Below, in pieces: positions 1-5,853 of a stretch of 8,527 bases of DNA (its first letter is position 1; every line of letters begins with the position of its first letter). The stretch comes from an uncultured bacterium. Its GTDB lineage: Bacteria > Patescibacteriota > Saccharimonadia > Saccharimonadales > Saccharimonadaceae. A program made the translations under genes and the position numbers. Under the pieces are notes generated by a model, which worked only from the letters and a program-made list of their open reading frames with translations, was not told where the DNA came from and did not search any database. Location of the stretch: contig CAIOSL010000017.1 of the NCBI GenBank assembly GCA_903861015.1, positions 1 to 8,527 of the forward strand, given 5' to 3'.

Positions 1-46
1 TGGCATCACTTTACCGACGACAACAAATTAGTTAATAAACACATAA

Positions 47-76
47 AAGAACACCCCGGTGCCTTGGGGTGTTCTT
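47..76 (-). terminator. Strong hairpin, probable intrinsic terminator
   Basis: A perfect 11-bp stem (47-57 pairs with 66-76) closes an 8-nt loop at 58-65. Read on the minus strand, the 3' arm ends in TTCTTTTATG, a short U-rich tail, so it fits an intrinsic terminator for the small minus-strand unit that starts near 294. On the plus strand it is followed by a poorer tail (TTCTTCAGTTGTTTG), so it could also end a plus-strand gene lying to the left of the window. The stem is clear; the direction of use is inferred. Confidence 0.7.
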
Positions 77-128
77 CAGTTGTTTGTACCCAGTCATAAA
101 GACGGGGTGGATTTTGAGTCAGACGACT

Positions 129-221
129 CTACTGTGCAATATACAGCTGCCATTCGGCAGGCACCACATCCACTGCTCTCTTTTTGCGTCTTGACGACAC
201 AAATTCGACGGCTATTGGCAT
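129..221 (-). CDS. Candidate 30-aa small protein, unknown function
   Basis: I do not recognise this gene. The ORF runs from ATG at 221 to TAG at 129. It begins MPIAVEFVSSRRKKRAVDVV and ends AEWQLYIAQ. It has a basic patch (RRKKR, residues 11-15), no transmembrane segment and no cysteines. The case for it being real is its setting: AAGGAG (234-229) lies 7 nt before the ATG, the best Shine-Dalgarno in the window; a near-consensus promoter lies at 301-329; a strong terminator-like hairpin follows at 47-76. The frame stays open after the amber stop to a TGA at 6-8, so a longer gene with a nonsense mutation is possible, but that extension would run through the hairpin. It could also be a chance ORF inside a small RNA. 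Too short for most gene callers. Confidence 0.5.
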   Translation of the reverse strand: MPIAVEFVSSRRKKRAVDVVPAEWQLYIAQ

Positions 222-232
222 GTGAACTCTCC

Positions 233-290
233 TTGTACTACGTACAATCTCACGCGCTCCGACTTATATTAAATTAGCTTCGGCGCGAGA
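233..290 (-). promoter_or_regulatory. Structured 5' leader of the small ORF
   Basis: Between the predicted start of transcription (about 295-293) and the Shine-Dalgarno, the minus-strand RNA can form two adjacent hairpins. The first pairs 290-283 (TCTCGCGC) with 255-248 (GCGTGAGA): 8 bp including one G-U. The second is the near-palindrome TTGTAC-GTA-GTACAA at 247-233, a 6-bp stem with a 3-nt loop. The second hairpin's 3' arm supplies the first two A's of the AAGGAG, so folding abuts and partly covers the ribosome site. The 15-bp palindrome could equally be a DNA operator for a dimeric repressor. Pairings are visible in the sequence; a regulatory role is inference. Confidence 0.45.
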
Positions 291-300
291 TACATAGACA

Positions 301-329
301 ATATTAGCAATACCACACAGGTATGTCAA
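301..329 (-). promoter_or_regulatory. Near-consensus sigma-70-type promoter
   Basis: On the minus strand TTGACA (329-324, perfect -35) is followed by a 17-bp spacer and TAATAT (306-301, 5 of 6 to the -10 consensus). This is the best housekeeping promoter match in the window. It points away from the efflux gene's 3' end toward the small ORF at 129-221, with a predicted start near 295-293 and about 70 nt of leader. No large gene lies downstream in this direction within the window. Confidence 0.7.
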
Positions 330-423
330 GTTGGGCGACATAATTACGCTTGTACTTATGATATTACAGCGGCTAATTAAAAAGCGCAAGCATTAAAAGG
401 ATAAATTACAACAGTAGTTAAAA

Positions 424-2112
424 CTAAGCTACGCCAGGCGCATCAATTGGCCGAGCCGACTTTAACGGACGTTCGTTTAGCAGCGATATAACCGCCGTCC
501 CAGCCGTCATCAACACCGCCACAGCGATAAAAATCTGGTGCATACCGTCGCTATAGGCATGAACGATAATCGAAGCATATTGATCTTGATCGGTCTTGAG
601 TTGCGATACAATCGCCTGCCCGGCGCCACCTGGCAAATTAGCCGTCGCAGCCGTTGCTTGATCGATTACAGCTCGTTTGATTGTCGGAGTATTGATCAAC
701 AGCAAAGTATTAGACTGGTCAAAACTGCCAAGCCGCGAAGCAGCCGGGCTCTGACGCAAACTGGTTATATAGGAAATCTTGCCAGTATCACCAATACCGG
801 ACACTACCGCCATAGTCAGCACCGATCCAAAGATCGCCACGCCGATAGTCGACCCCAGACTGCGGAATAACTGAGTCGAGCTGGTGGCAACACCCAAATC
901 CGACTGATCAAACTCGTTTTGGACCGCCAGGTTAAGGATTGGCAAGGCCGTACCCATACCGATACCCAAGAACACCATAACAACAGCCTCATAAACGAAG
1001 CTCGAGCTAGCGTTCAAAAATAGCAGGAACAATATAGCGATTGTCGTTATCGTAAAGCCGGCTTGCAAAACCAGTTTGTAGCGGCCGGTTCGCGATACAA
1101 TTTGACCCGAGCCAACACTAGACAGTGACAGTCCGGCAACCATCGGTAGCAGCATCAAACCAGATTGTGAAGGCGACGCCCCAAAAACCTGTTGGTTAAA
1201 CTGGGTTAGGTACAAAATCGAACCCAAGAACCCAGCTCCAAACAGACCAGCCGCCGTGATAATTATCACAAAGTTACGGTTGCGGAAGAAATACATCGGC
1301 AAAATCGGCTCTTTGGCGCGATTTTCGACAACAATAAAGCTAACAAATGCTAACGCCACAGCACTCAACATAGCCACCCGCAGCGAAACCAAATTAATGC
1401 CAGTATTGCTGATAAAATCAGCAAAAATAACGTCAGTGTTGTCGATTGCCAAGATTAAAGTCGCCAGACAGAACGTCAGCAGCGATGCCCCCAAAAAATC
1501 AACTTTTGGACGTTTGTCGTGTTTTAAGGCCGGACAATAAATCGCAATGATCAAGAAAGCAATGATCGCTATCGGAACGTTCAAATACAGTGTCCAGCGC
1601 CAGTTAGTCGTTAAGCCCAAGATATTGTGGGTTTCGGTCAAAAAACCGCCAAGTAGTGGCCCAACCACCGACGCAATTCCAAAGACCGCACCAATTATAC
1701 CCTGCCAGCGACCACGCTCGCGGGCCGCAAACAAATCGCCGATAATCGCAAACGAGTTAGCCGTAATAATACCACCGCCAATCCCCTGGAAGGCCCGCCA
1801 AATGATCAGTGACTCAACATTGCCACTCATTCCGCCCATCAACGATCCAATGCCAAAAATCGCTACGCCAGTTAAAAGCACTAATCGACGACCAAACAGG
1901 TCGGATAACTTGCCGGCAATCGGCAAAGTGACGGTCAAGGTAATCAGATAGGCTGTGACGATCCAACCCAGCGACGAAAAAGCGTTAAACTCTTCGACAA
2001 TCTTGCCCAGCGATGTCGTAATAATCATTTGATCGAGGGCCACCAAGAACAAACTGGCCATGACCGATAACATAATAATGACTTTGCTGCGTAAACTTAA
2101 ATGATGATGCAT
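424..2112 (-). CDS. DHA2-family MFS efflux transporter (EmrB/QacA type)
   Basis: A major facilitator superfamily proton antiporter of the 14-TM DHA2 class, which exports drugs or other lipophilic cations and anions from the cytoplasmic membrane. The 562-aa protein has the acidic residue in TM1 (LFLVALDQM, D27), motif A between TM2 and TM3 (GKLSDLFGRR, 67-76), the R106/Q109 region in TM4 (WRAFQGIGGG), motif C in TM5 (VVGPLLGG, about 149-156) and the DHA2 signature NWRWTLYLNVPI (170-181). Hydrophobic segments continue to the C-terminus, interrupted by a large polar loop of about 90 residues before the last TM, common in this subfamily. The ATG at 2112 lies 20 nt after the stop of the AbrB-like gene, with only a weak GTGGGG upstream; ATG at residue 14 would remove the polar N-terminus and is less likely. 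Its substrate cannot be read from sequence. No convincing terminator follows the stop. Confidence 0.93.
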   Translation of the reverse strand: MHHHLSLRSKVIIMLSVMASLFLVALDQMIITTSLGKIVEEFNAFSSLGWIVTAYLITLTVTLPIAGKLSDLFGRRLVLLTGVAIFGIGSLMGGMSGNVESLIIWRAFQGIGGGIITANSFAIIGDLFAARERGRWQGIIGAVFGIASVVGPLLGGFLTETHNILGLTTNWRWTLYLNVPIAIIAFLIIAIYCPALKHDKRPKVDFLGASLLTFCLATLILAIDNTDVIFADFISNTGINLVSLRVAMLSAVALAFVSFIVVENRAKEPILPMYFFRNRNFVIIITAAGLFGAGFLGSILYLTQFNQQVFGASPSQSGLMLLPMVAGLSLSSVGSGQIVSRTGRYKLVLQAGFTITTIAILFLLFLNASSSFVYEAVVMVFLGIGMGTALPILNLAVQNEFDQSDLGVATSSTQLFRSLGSTIGVAIFGSVLTMAVVSGIGDTGKISYITSLRQSPAASRLGSFDQSNTLLLINTPTIKRAVIDQATAATANLPGGAGQAIVSQLKTDQDQYASIIVHAYSDGMHQIFIAVAVLMTAGTAVISLLNERPLKSARPIDAPGVA

Positions 2113-2132
2113 TGGCTAGTTAACCCCACTTC

Positions 2133-2366
2133 TTAGTTTTTATTGTTTTTTAAAGCTTTAAACGTTTCGACTTGCAAACTCATCGTCTCGATGAATTGTT
2201 CGATGCAATCCTCTTTTAGCAGGATTGTCACACCCTTGGTCGGCGAGCCCACCACATACAAACGGTCGCCGGTGTTAATGCCCATATCTTCACGTGCGGT
2301 CATTGGTATGACCACCTGGCCTTTGGTACCGACGGTTGCTGTGCCGTATAATTTCTTGTCGTGCAT
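2133..2366 (-). CDS. AbrB/MazE/SpoVT-family DNA-binding regulator
   Basis: A 77-aa protein with one swapped-hairpin AbrB-type DNA-binding domain (residues about 8-52). The family hallmark is present: VGTKGQVVIPMTAREDMGI (12-30), followed by GDRLYVVG (33-40) and a last strand VTILLKED. The C-terminal tail (53-77) is a predicted helix (EQFIETMSLQVETFKALKNN) that could mediate dimerisation. Proteins of this family bind promoters as dimers or tetramers, either as transition-state regulators or as antitoxins of the MazE type. No toxin gene adjoins it; the next gene, 20 nt downstream, is the DHA2 efflux pump, so control of that pump and of itself is the likeliest role. The ATG at 2366 is supported by a promoter whose -10 box ends 6 nt upstream. 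It has no Shine-Dalgarno, consistent with a leaderless mRNA. Confidence 0.9.
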   Translation of the reverse strand: MHDKKLYGTATVGTKGQVVIPMTAREDMGINTGDRLYVVGSPTKGVTILLKEDCIEQFIETMSLQVETFKALKNNKN

Positions 2367-2372
2367 ATCTTT

Positions 2373-2401
2373 ATTTTAACCAAGTATGACGAGTATGACA
2401 A
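2373..2401 (-). promoter_or_regulatory. Promoter of the AbrB-like gene, leaderless geometry
   Basis: On the minus strand TTGTCA (2401-2396) is separated by 17 bp from TAAAAT (2378-2373), and the ATG at 2366 follows after 6 nt (AAAGAT). The predicted start of transcription is the A of the ATG. The -35 box begins only 7 bp past the stop of the upstream CNNM gene, so the abrB-efflux pair has its own promoter but may also receive readthrough, since no terminator intervenes. Confidence 0.6.
2383..2399 (-). repeat. Tandem octamer GTCATACT between -35 and -10
   Basis: The minus strand reads GTCATACT-C-GTCATACT at 2399-2383: two exact octamers with a 9-bp period. They fill most of the spacer of the abrB-like promoter and the upstream copy overlaps the -35 box. 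A protein bound here would block RNA polymerase, so this is a candidate operator, perhaps for autoregulation by the AbrB-like protein. Two copies only; chance duplication is not excluded. Confidence 0.5.
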
Positions 2402-2408
2402 GGTTGAC

Positions 2409-3455
2409 TTAAATAATTTCGGCTCGACTATCGTCCCGAATTTCACCAATCAACTCTTCCAACACATCCTCAAAGGCAATTATACCGATCATTTTGTTAC
2501 CGACGTCGACAACCTTGGCCAAATGAGCGCCCGACTGCTGCATCATGCCTAGGGCCTGACGCAAAGTAGCGCTTGTCTGGACGCTAACTAGTGGTCGTAT
2601 CAAGGCACTACTGAGCGGCTGAGTGTATTTATCTGGTTTGACGCGCAGTATGTCTTTAATATGGATATAACCCCTGTAATCACCATCTTTGCCGATAATC
2701 GGAAACCGCGAATAGCCGGTTTTGGCGGCCAGGGCTTCGATATCATTGGCGGACGCCTGACTGCTGGCAGAAACGACTTTCTCGGGGCGAATAATTATCG
2801 ATTCGATCGTCGATTGATCAAATTGCAAAGAGCCAGACAGCAACTGCTCTTCCTTGGTGCTCAGTAAGCCGTCACGCAAGGACTCTTTGATAAACCCAGC
2901 CACCTCATCACGTCCAAAACTGCTGGTCAGTTCTTGTTTTGGCTGCACACCAAACAGTTTGAGGCTAAAGGCAGCGATCCCGTTAACCGCTACGATCAAT
3001 GGACGAAAAACTCGGACAAACAACACCAGTGGAGGTATTAACACCAAGGCAACCTTGGCCGGCGCCGACAGGGCCAAGTTCTTCGGGACCATCTCGCCGA
3101 TAACAACATGAACGTAAACCATCATGATCAGGGCGACAACAAGCGATATTGGATGAATCCAGGCGGCATCTAGGCCAAAATCAGTCAAAGGGGCCACCAA
3201 CAGACCAGCCACTAGGGGTTCGCTGGTGGCACCAAAGATTAGCGAACAAACCGTCACGCCCAATTGGGCACCAGCCAACATTAGCGATACTTGCTCCATC
3301 GCCTGCAGGGTTATTTTGGCGGGCAACGAACCCTTTAGCGCCAGCAACTCGATCGTGCTGCGCCTGGCCGAAACCAAACCGAACTCGGCGCCAACAAAGA
3401 AGGCATTGCCAACCAGCATCGCCAGCGCCAAAATAACTGCCATATCTACGCTCAT
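2409..3455 (-). CDS. CNNM/CorC-like membrane protein, short paralogue
   Basis: A 348-aa member of the CNNM (DUF21) plus CBS-pair family, linked to Mg2+ or other divalent-cation transport at the cytoplasmic membrane. The N-terminal DUF21 domain (about 1-175) has the family landmarks NAFFVGAEFGLVSARR (17-32), AGAQLGVTVCSLIFG (61-75) and IGEMVPKNLALS (119-130). A CBS pair follows (about 215-340), ending in IIAFEDVLEELIGEIRD (325-341). The protein stops right there, so the C-terminal CorC_HlyC domain present in its neighbour is missing. The first CBS repeat also departs from the usual MTPR-type entry (here IIRPEK). Its ATG overlaps the stop of the upstream paralogue (ATGA, 3455-3452), and GGGGTGGT lies just upstream, so translation is probably coupled. 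It may form a hetero-oligomer with the long paralogue. Transport direction is not deducible. Confidence 0.9.
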   Translation of the reverse strand: MSVDMAVILALAMLVGNAFFVGAEFGLVSARRSTIELLALKGSLPAKITLQAMEQVSLMLAGAQLGVTVCSLIFGATSEPLVAGLLVAPLTDFGLDAAWIHPISLVVALIMMVYVHVVIGEMVPKNLALSAPAKVALVLIPPLVLFVRVFRPLIVAVNGIAAFSLKLFGVQPKQELTSSFGRDEVAGFIKESLRDGLLSTKEEQLLSGSLQFDQSTIESIIIRPEKVVSASSQASANDIEALAAKTGYSRFPIIGKDGDYRGYIHIKDILRVKPDKYTQPLSSALIRPLVSVQTSATLRQALGMMQQSGAHLAKVVDVGNKMIGIIAFEDVLEELIGEIRDDSRAEII

Positions 3456-4789
3456 AGGACCACCCCAGTTGGCTGCAATATCATACTAACTCGGTCAATT
3501 CGTCGCCCATCCAGTCGATCTACTGTCAATTTGACCGTTGCGGCCGCCCCATCGCGATGAACCGCCTCGACGATTATCGAGTCGCCAACATGTGGCATGC
3601 GCTCTAACCGATGGGCGATCAAGCCAGCCACTGTGTCAAAATCTTCGTCCTCCGGCAGCGCAATGCCAATATCGTCATTGATCTCGTCCGGTCTCAGCAA
3701 CCCCGAAAACGACCAACTGCCATCGGGTTGCTGACGCAGCGATGATTGACGATTATCATGCTCGTCGCGAACCTCACCAACCAGCTCTTCAAACAAATCC
3801 TCTAGAGTGACAATGCCGTCGGTGCCACCAAACTCGTCAACCACAATCGCCATTTGCAACCCACCCCAGCGCAAGGCCTCGAGTAGCGGTTCAAGTTGCA
3901 TATTTGACGGCACAAAAACCGGTGTTTTCATAATTTGGCGCACCTTGGTCTGAGCCCGTTTGGTCTTTGCAACCGACATGACGTGTTTGATATGAACCAC
4001 GCCAACCACATCATCGAGGGTTTTGTTATAAACCGGAAACCGCGACAAACCACTCGCCCGTGCCACCGACATCAAATCTTCGATCGAATCGTCGGCCGAA
4101 ACCGCTTTTACCCTAACCCGTGGCGTCATGACTTCAACCGCCGTCAAATCGCCAAACGACAAGGATCGCTCTAACATCAAGGCCGTTTCTCGGGTTAATG
4201 TGCCTTTTTTAGCGGAATGCCGCACCAACGACAACAGCTCATCGGCCGACCGTCCCGTCGCCAGACTTTCGTGGGTTGTTACGCCAAAAGCTTTCAAAAT
4301 CAAGTTAGCGCTGCCATTTAAAATGATTATCGGCCCACCGACCAAAGAGCTAAAGAACCGGATTGGTTTTTGGATTATTCGCGATGCCAATAAAGGGTTA
4401 GAGATCGCTAAATTCTTGGGCACCAATTCGCCAAAGATCATCGTTACCAGCGTGGCGATCAAAACGCCCAGCGCCAAACCAACAAAATTAACCGCGGGCT
4501 CAGACCAACCCAGTTGCGTCAGCGACGGCTCGATCAAATGGGCGATCGACGGCTCGGCCAAATAGCCGATCACCAAGTTAGTGATTGTTATGCCAATTTG
4601 GGCGCCGGACAATTGAGTCGACAGCTGGTCGAGTGCTTGCTTGATACCAATCGCACTATGATCGCCCCGCCCCGCCAACCGCTCAACCGTCACTCGACTA
4701 ACCGATATCAACGAAAATTCGGCAGCAACAAACAAACCGCAAAGCAAAACCAATACTATCGATAGGGCTAGAAAAAATATTTCTGACAT
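3452..4789 (-). CDS. CNNM/CorC (HlyC/CorC) family protein, long paralogue
   Basis: A 445-aa protein with the full bacterial CNNM/CorC layout: DUF21 transmembrane domain (about 1-175; GLFVAAEFSLISVSR 18-32, SGAQIGITITNLVIG 61-75, FGELVPKNLAIS 119-130), a CBS pair (about 218-340; MTPRVRV 221-227, VDEFGGTDGIVTLEDLFEEL 317-336) and a CorC_HlyC domain (about 355-440; DGSWSFSGL, DEDFDTVAGLI). The family handles Mg2+, often as Na+-dependent efflux, and the CBS pair usually senses ATP-Mg. It is the first gene of the CNNM pair and overlaps the next by 4 nt (ATGA). The ATG at 4789 has no Shine-Dalgarno; a -10-like TTATAC ends 6 nt before it. Older annotations call such proteins hemolysins, which is probably misleading. 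Confidence 0.93.
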   Translation of the reverse strand: MSEIFFLALSIVLVLLCGLFVAAEFSLISVSRVTVERLAGRGDHSAIGIKQALDQLSTQLSGAQIGITITNLVIGYLAEPSIAHLIEPSLTQLGWSEPAVNFVGLALGVLIATLVTMIFGELVPKNLAISNPLLASRIIQKPIRFFSSLVGGPIIILNGSANLILKAFGVTTHESLATGRSADELLSLVRHSAKKGTLTRETALMLERSLSFGDLTAVEVMTPRVRVKAVSADDSIEDLMSVARASGLSRFPVYNKTLDDVVGVVHIKHVMSVAKTKRAQTKVRQIMKTPVFVPSNMQLEPLLEALRWGGLQMAIVVDEFGGTDGIVTLEDLFEELVGEVRDEHDNRQSSLRQQPDGSWSFSGLLRPDEINDDIGIALPEDEDFDTVAGLIAHRLERMPHVGDSIIVEAVHRDGAAATVKLTVDRLDGRRIDRVSMILQPTGVVL

Positions 4790-4795
4790 TTGTGT

Positions 4796-4824
4796 GTATA
4801 AGGTGTTAGAACCGGCAATGCCAA
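4796..4824 (-). promoter_or_regulatory. Proximal promoter of the CNNM pair, leaderless geometry
   Basis: On the minus strand TTGGCA (4824-4819), a 17-bp spacer and TTATAC (4801-4796) are followed by 6 nt (ACACAA) and the ATG at 4789. The predicted start is the A of the ATG. This is the same geometry as at the abrB-like and Fic genes. The individual boxes are moderate matches, so the case rests partly on the shared spacing. Confidence 0.5.
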
Positions 4825-4842
4825 TGTCTACACTATTTTTTA

Positions 4843-4869
4843 ATTATAACACGAGATTAGTTAGTCTAA
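4843..4869 (-). promoter_or_regulatory. Possible distal promoter of the CNNM pair
   Basis: A perfect -10 box TATAAT lies at 4848-4843 on the minus strand, with TTAGAC (4869-4864) 15 bp upstream as a possible, slightly close -35. It would give a leader of about 47 nt without a Shine-Dalgarno. It may be used as well as, or instead of, the leaderless start. Confidence 0.4.
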
Positions 4870-4901
4870 CATAGAATAATGCACCCCGCTATACTCAAAA
4901 A

Positions 4902-4939
4902 AACGTGAATTTTACATAATATCACTATAAATTCACGTT
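4902..4939. repeat. 11-bp inverted repeat, candidate operator
   Basis: AACGTGAATTT (4902-4912) and AAATTCACGTT (4929-4939) are perfect inverted copies separated by 16 bp. The right arm ends 3 bp before the -35 box of the Fic gene. The region lies between divergently transcribed genes, so there is no incoming transcript for a terminator to stop; an operator is more likely. The helix-turn-helix at the end of the Fic protein is an obvious candidate ligand, but this is inference. Confidence 0.6.
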
Positions 4940-4942
4940 ATA

Positions 4943-4971
4943 TTTACAATATAGTATGAATATGTTAGAAT
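4943..4971 (+). promoter_or_regulatory. Promoter of the Fic gene, leaderless geometry
   Basis: TTTACA (4943-4948), a 17-bp spacer and TAGAAT (4966-4971) are followed by TTTTCT and the ATG at 4978. The -10 box ends 6 nt before the start codon, so transcription should begin at or next to the A of ATG. No Shine-Dalgarno is present. Confidence 0.6.
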
Positions 4972-4977
4972 TTTTCT

Positions 4978-5847
4978 ATGATAAGCGAGCAAACTAAGAA
5001 GAAGATTAGATCACTCAAAAAGGAGTACGAACAGCTAAAAGCCGGCAAAGAATCTCTACTGACAATATTAAGAGAGGCCGAGCTGCCGGAACTGGTCTAT
5101 AACTCTAACGCTATAGAGAACTCTACCCTAACTTTAAAAGAGACCGAGAGAATACTTTTAGAACAAGAGGTTATGCGTGATATTTCGATACGTGAACTTT
5201 TTGAGGCCAGAAACCTGGCTCGTGTTTTAGAGTATCTTGAATCTCGACCCAACCTTGAATTGAACATAGAGAATATTCTACTACTGCACCGCATGTTAAT
5301 TGGCGGCATCAACGATAAGATTGCAGGCAAGCTACGTCAACCTAACGAATATGTTCGAGTTGGATCACATATTGCACCAGCACCCCAATACGTAGAGCAA
5401 TTATTAAACGGCCTTCTGAATGAATACTTGAGTAATCACGAGATCTACTTCATTGATAATATCGGTCAATTCCATACCGAATTCGAGTTTATCCATCCGT
5501 TCGTCGATGGCAATGGGCGGATTGGTCGAGTGTTGGTTAATCTACAATTAATTTCATTTGGCTATCCACCAATAATAATTCGCAATAAAGGCAAACAGAA
5601 TGACTATTATCCATTGTTCAGAGATTATGAAGACAAAAGAGATTCAAGCGGAATGTCCAACCTATTCGCACTCGCCTTGCAAGAATCTTTACACAAAAGG
5701 TTAGCGTACCTAAAGGGTCTGAATATCGTCAAGTTGTCAGACTATGCCAAAAAGCACAGCATAGCAGTCAATGGCCAATTAAACGCTGCCAAGCGCCAGA
5801 CAATACCCGCATTTCGCGAAAAAGGAGTATGGAAGATAGGCGAGTAG
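4978..5847 (+). CDS. Fic-domain protein with C-terminal Xis-like HTH
   Basis: Fic enzymes usually transfer AMP from ATP to a hydroxyl side chain of a target protein; some act as toxins or regulators. The 289-aa protein has the complete active-site motif HPFVDGNGRIGR (173-184; catalytic H173, anion-binding G178-N179-G180, R184). The N-terminal part carries SNAIEN (43-48), matching the inhibitory motif [S/T]xxxE[G/N]; E47 would block ATP binding, so the enzyme is probably self-restrained (class II). A flap-like segment lies at RVGSHIAPAP (127-136). The C-terminus (about 250-289, LSDYAKKHSI to TIPAFREKGVWKIG) resembles an excisionase/MerR-type winged helix-turn-helix. No antitoxin gene adjoins it. 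Six AGA and one AGG among 19 arginine codons suggest codon use unlike the neighbours, hinting at transfer. The target is unknown. The start is fixed by the promoter 6 nt upstream. Confidence 0.93.
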   Translation: MISEQTKKKIRSLKKEYEQLKAGKESLLTILREAELPELVYNSNAIENSTLTLKETERILLEQEVMRDISIRELFEARNLARVLEYLESRPNLELNIENILLLHRMLIGGINDKIAGKLRQPNEYVRVGSHIAPAPQYVEQLLNGLLNEYLSNHEIYFIDNIGQFHTEFEFIHPFVDGNGRIGRVLVNLQLISFGYPPIIIRNKGKQNDYYPLFRDYEDKRDSSGMSNLFALALQESLHKRLAYLKGLNIVKLSDYAKKHSIAVNGQLNAAKRQTIPAFREKGVWKIGE

Positions 5848-5853
5848 CCTTTC

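Noticed and set aside
1..46. Possible 3' end of a plus-strand gene from the left (stops at 29-31 in one frame and 33-35 in another)
   Set aside because: Only about ten codons are visible in each frame, with no recognisable sequence, so no frame can be preferred.
59..277. 72-aa plus-strand ORF
   Set aside because: It lies antisense to the better supported small unit, starts inside the terminator hairpin, has no Shine-Dalgarno or promoter and has no recognisable domain.
341..379. Imperfect inverted repeat (TAATTA-gc-CGCT with AGCG-TAATTA, minus strand) after the efflux gene
   Set aside because: The stem is AT-rich with a 2-nt bulge and a 17-nt loop, and no T-run follows. It is too weak to call a terminator or operator.
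77..423. tRNA, tmRNA, SRP RNA or RNase P RNA in the left gap
   Set aside because: No cloverleaf, no T-arm pairing around TCAAAATCC and no core motifs of these RNAs could be found on either strand.
2101..2112. Three histidines at the N-terminus of the efflux protein, resembling an affinity tag
   Set aside because: Only three, encoded by natural CAT codons in genomic context; nothing else suggests a construct.
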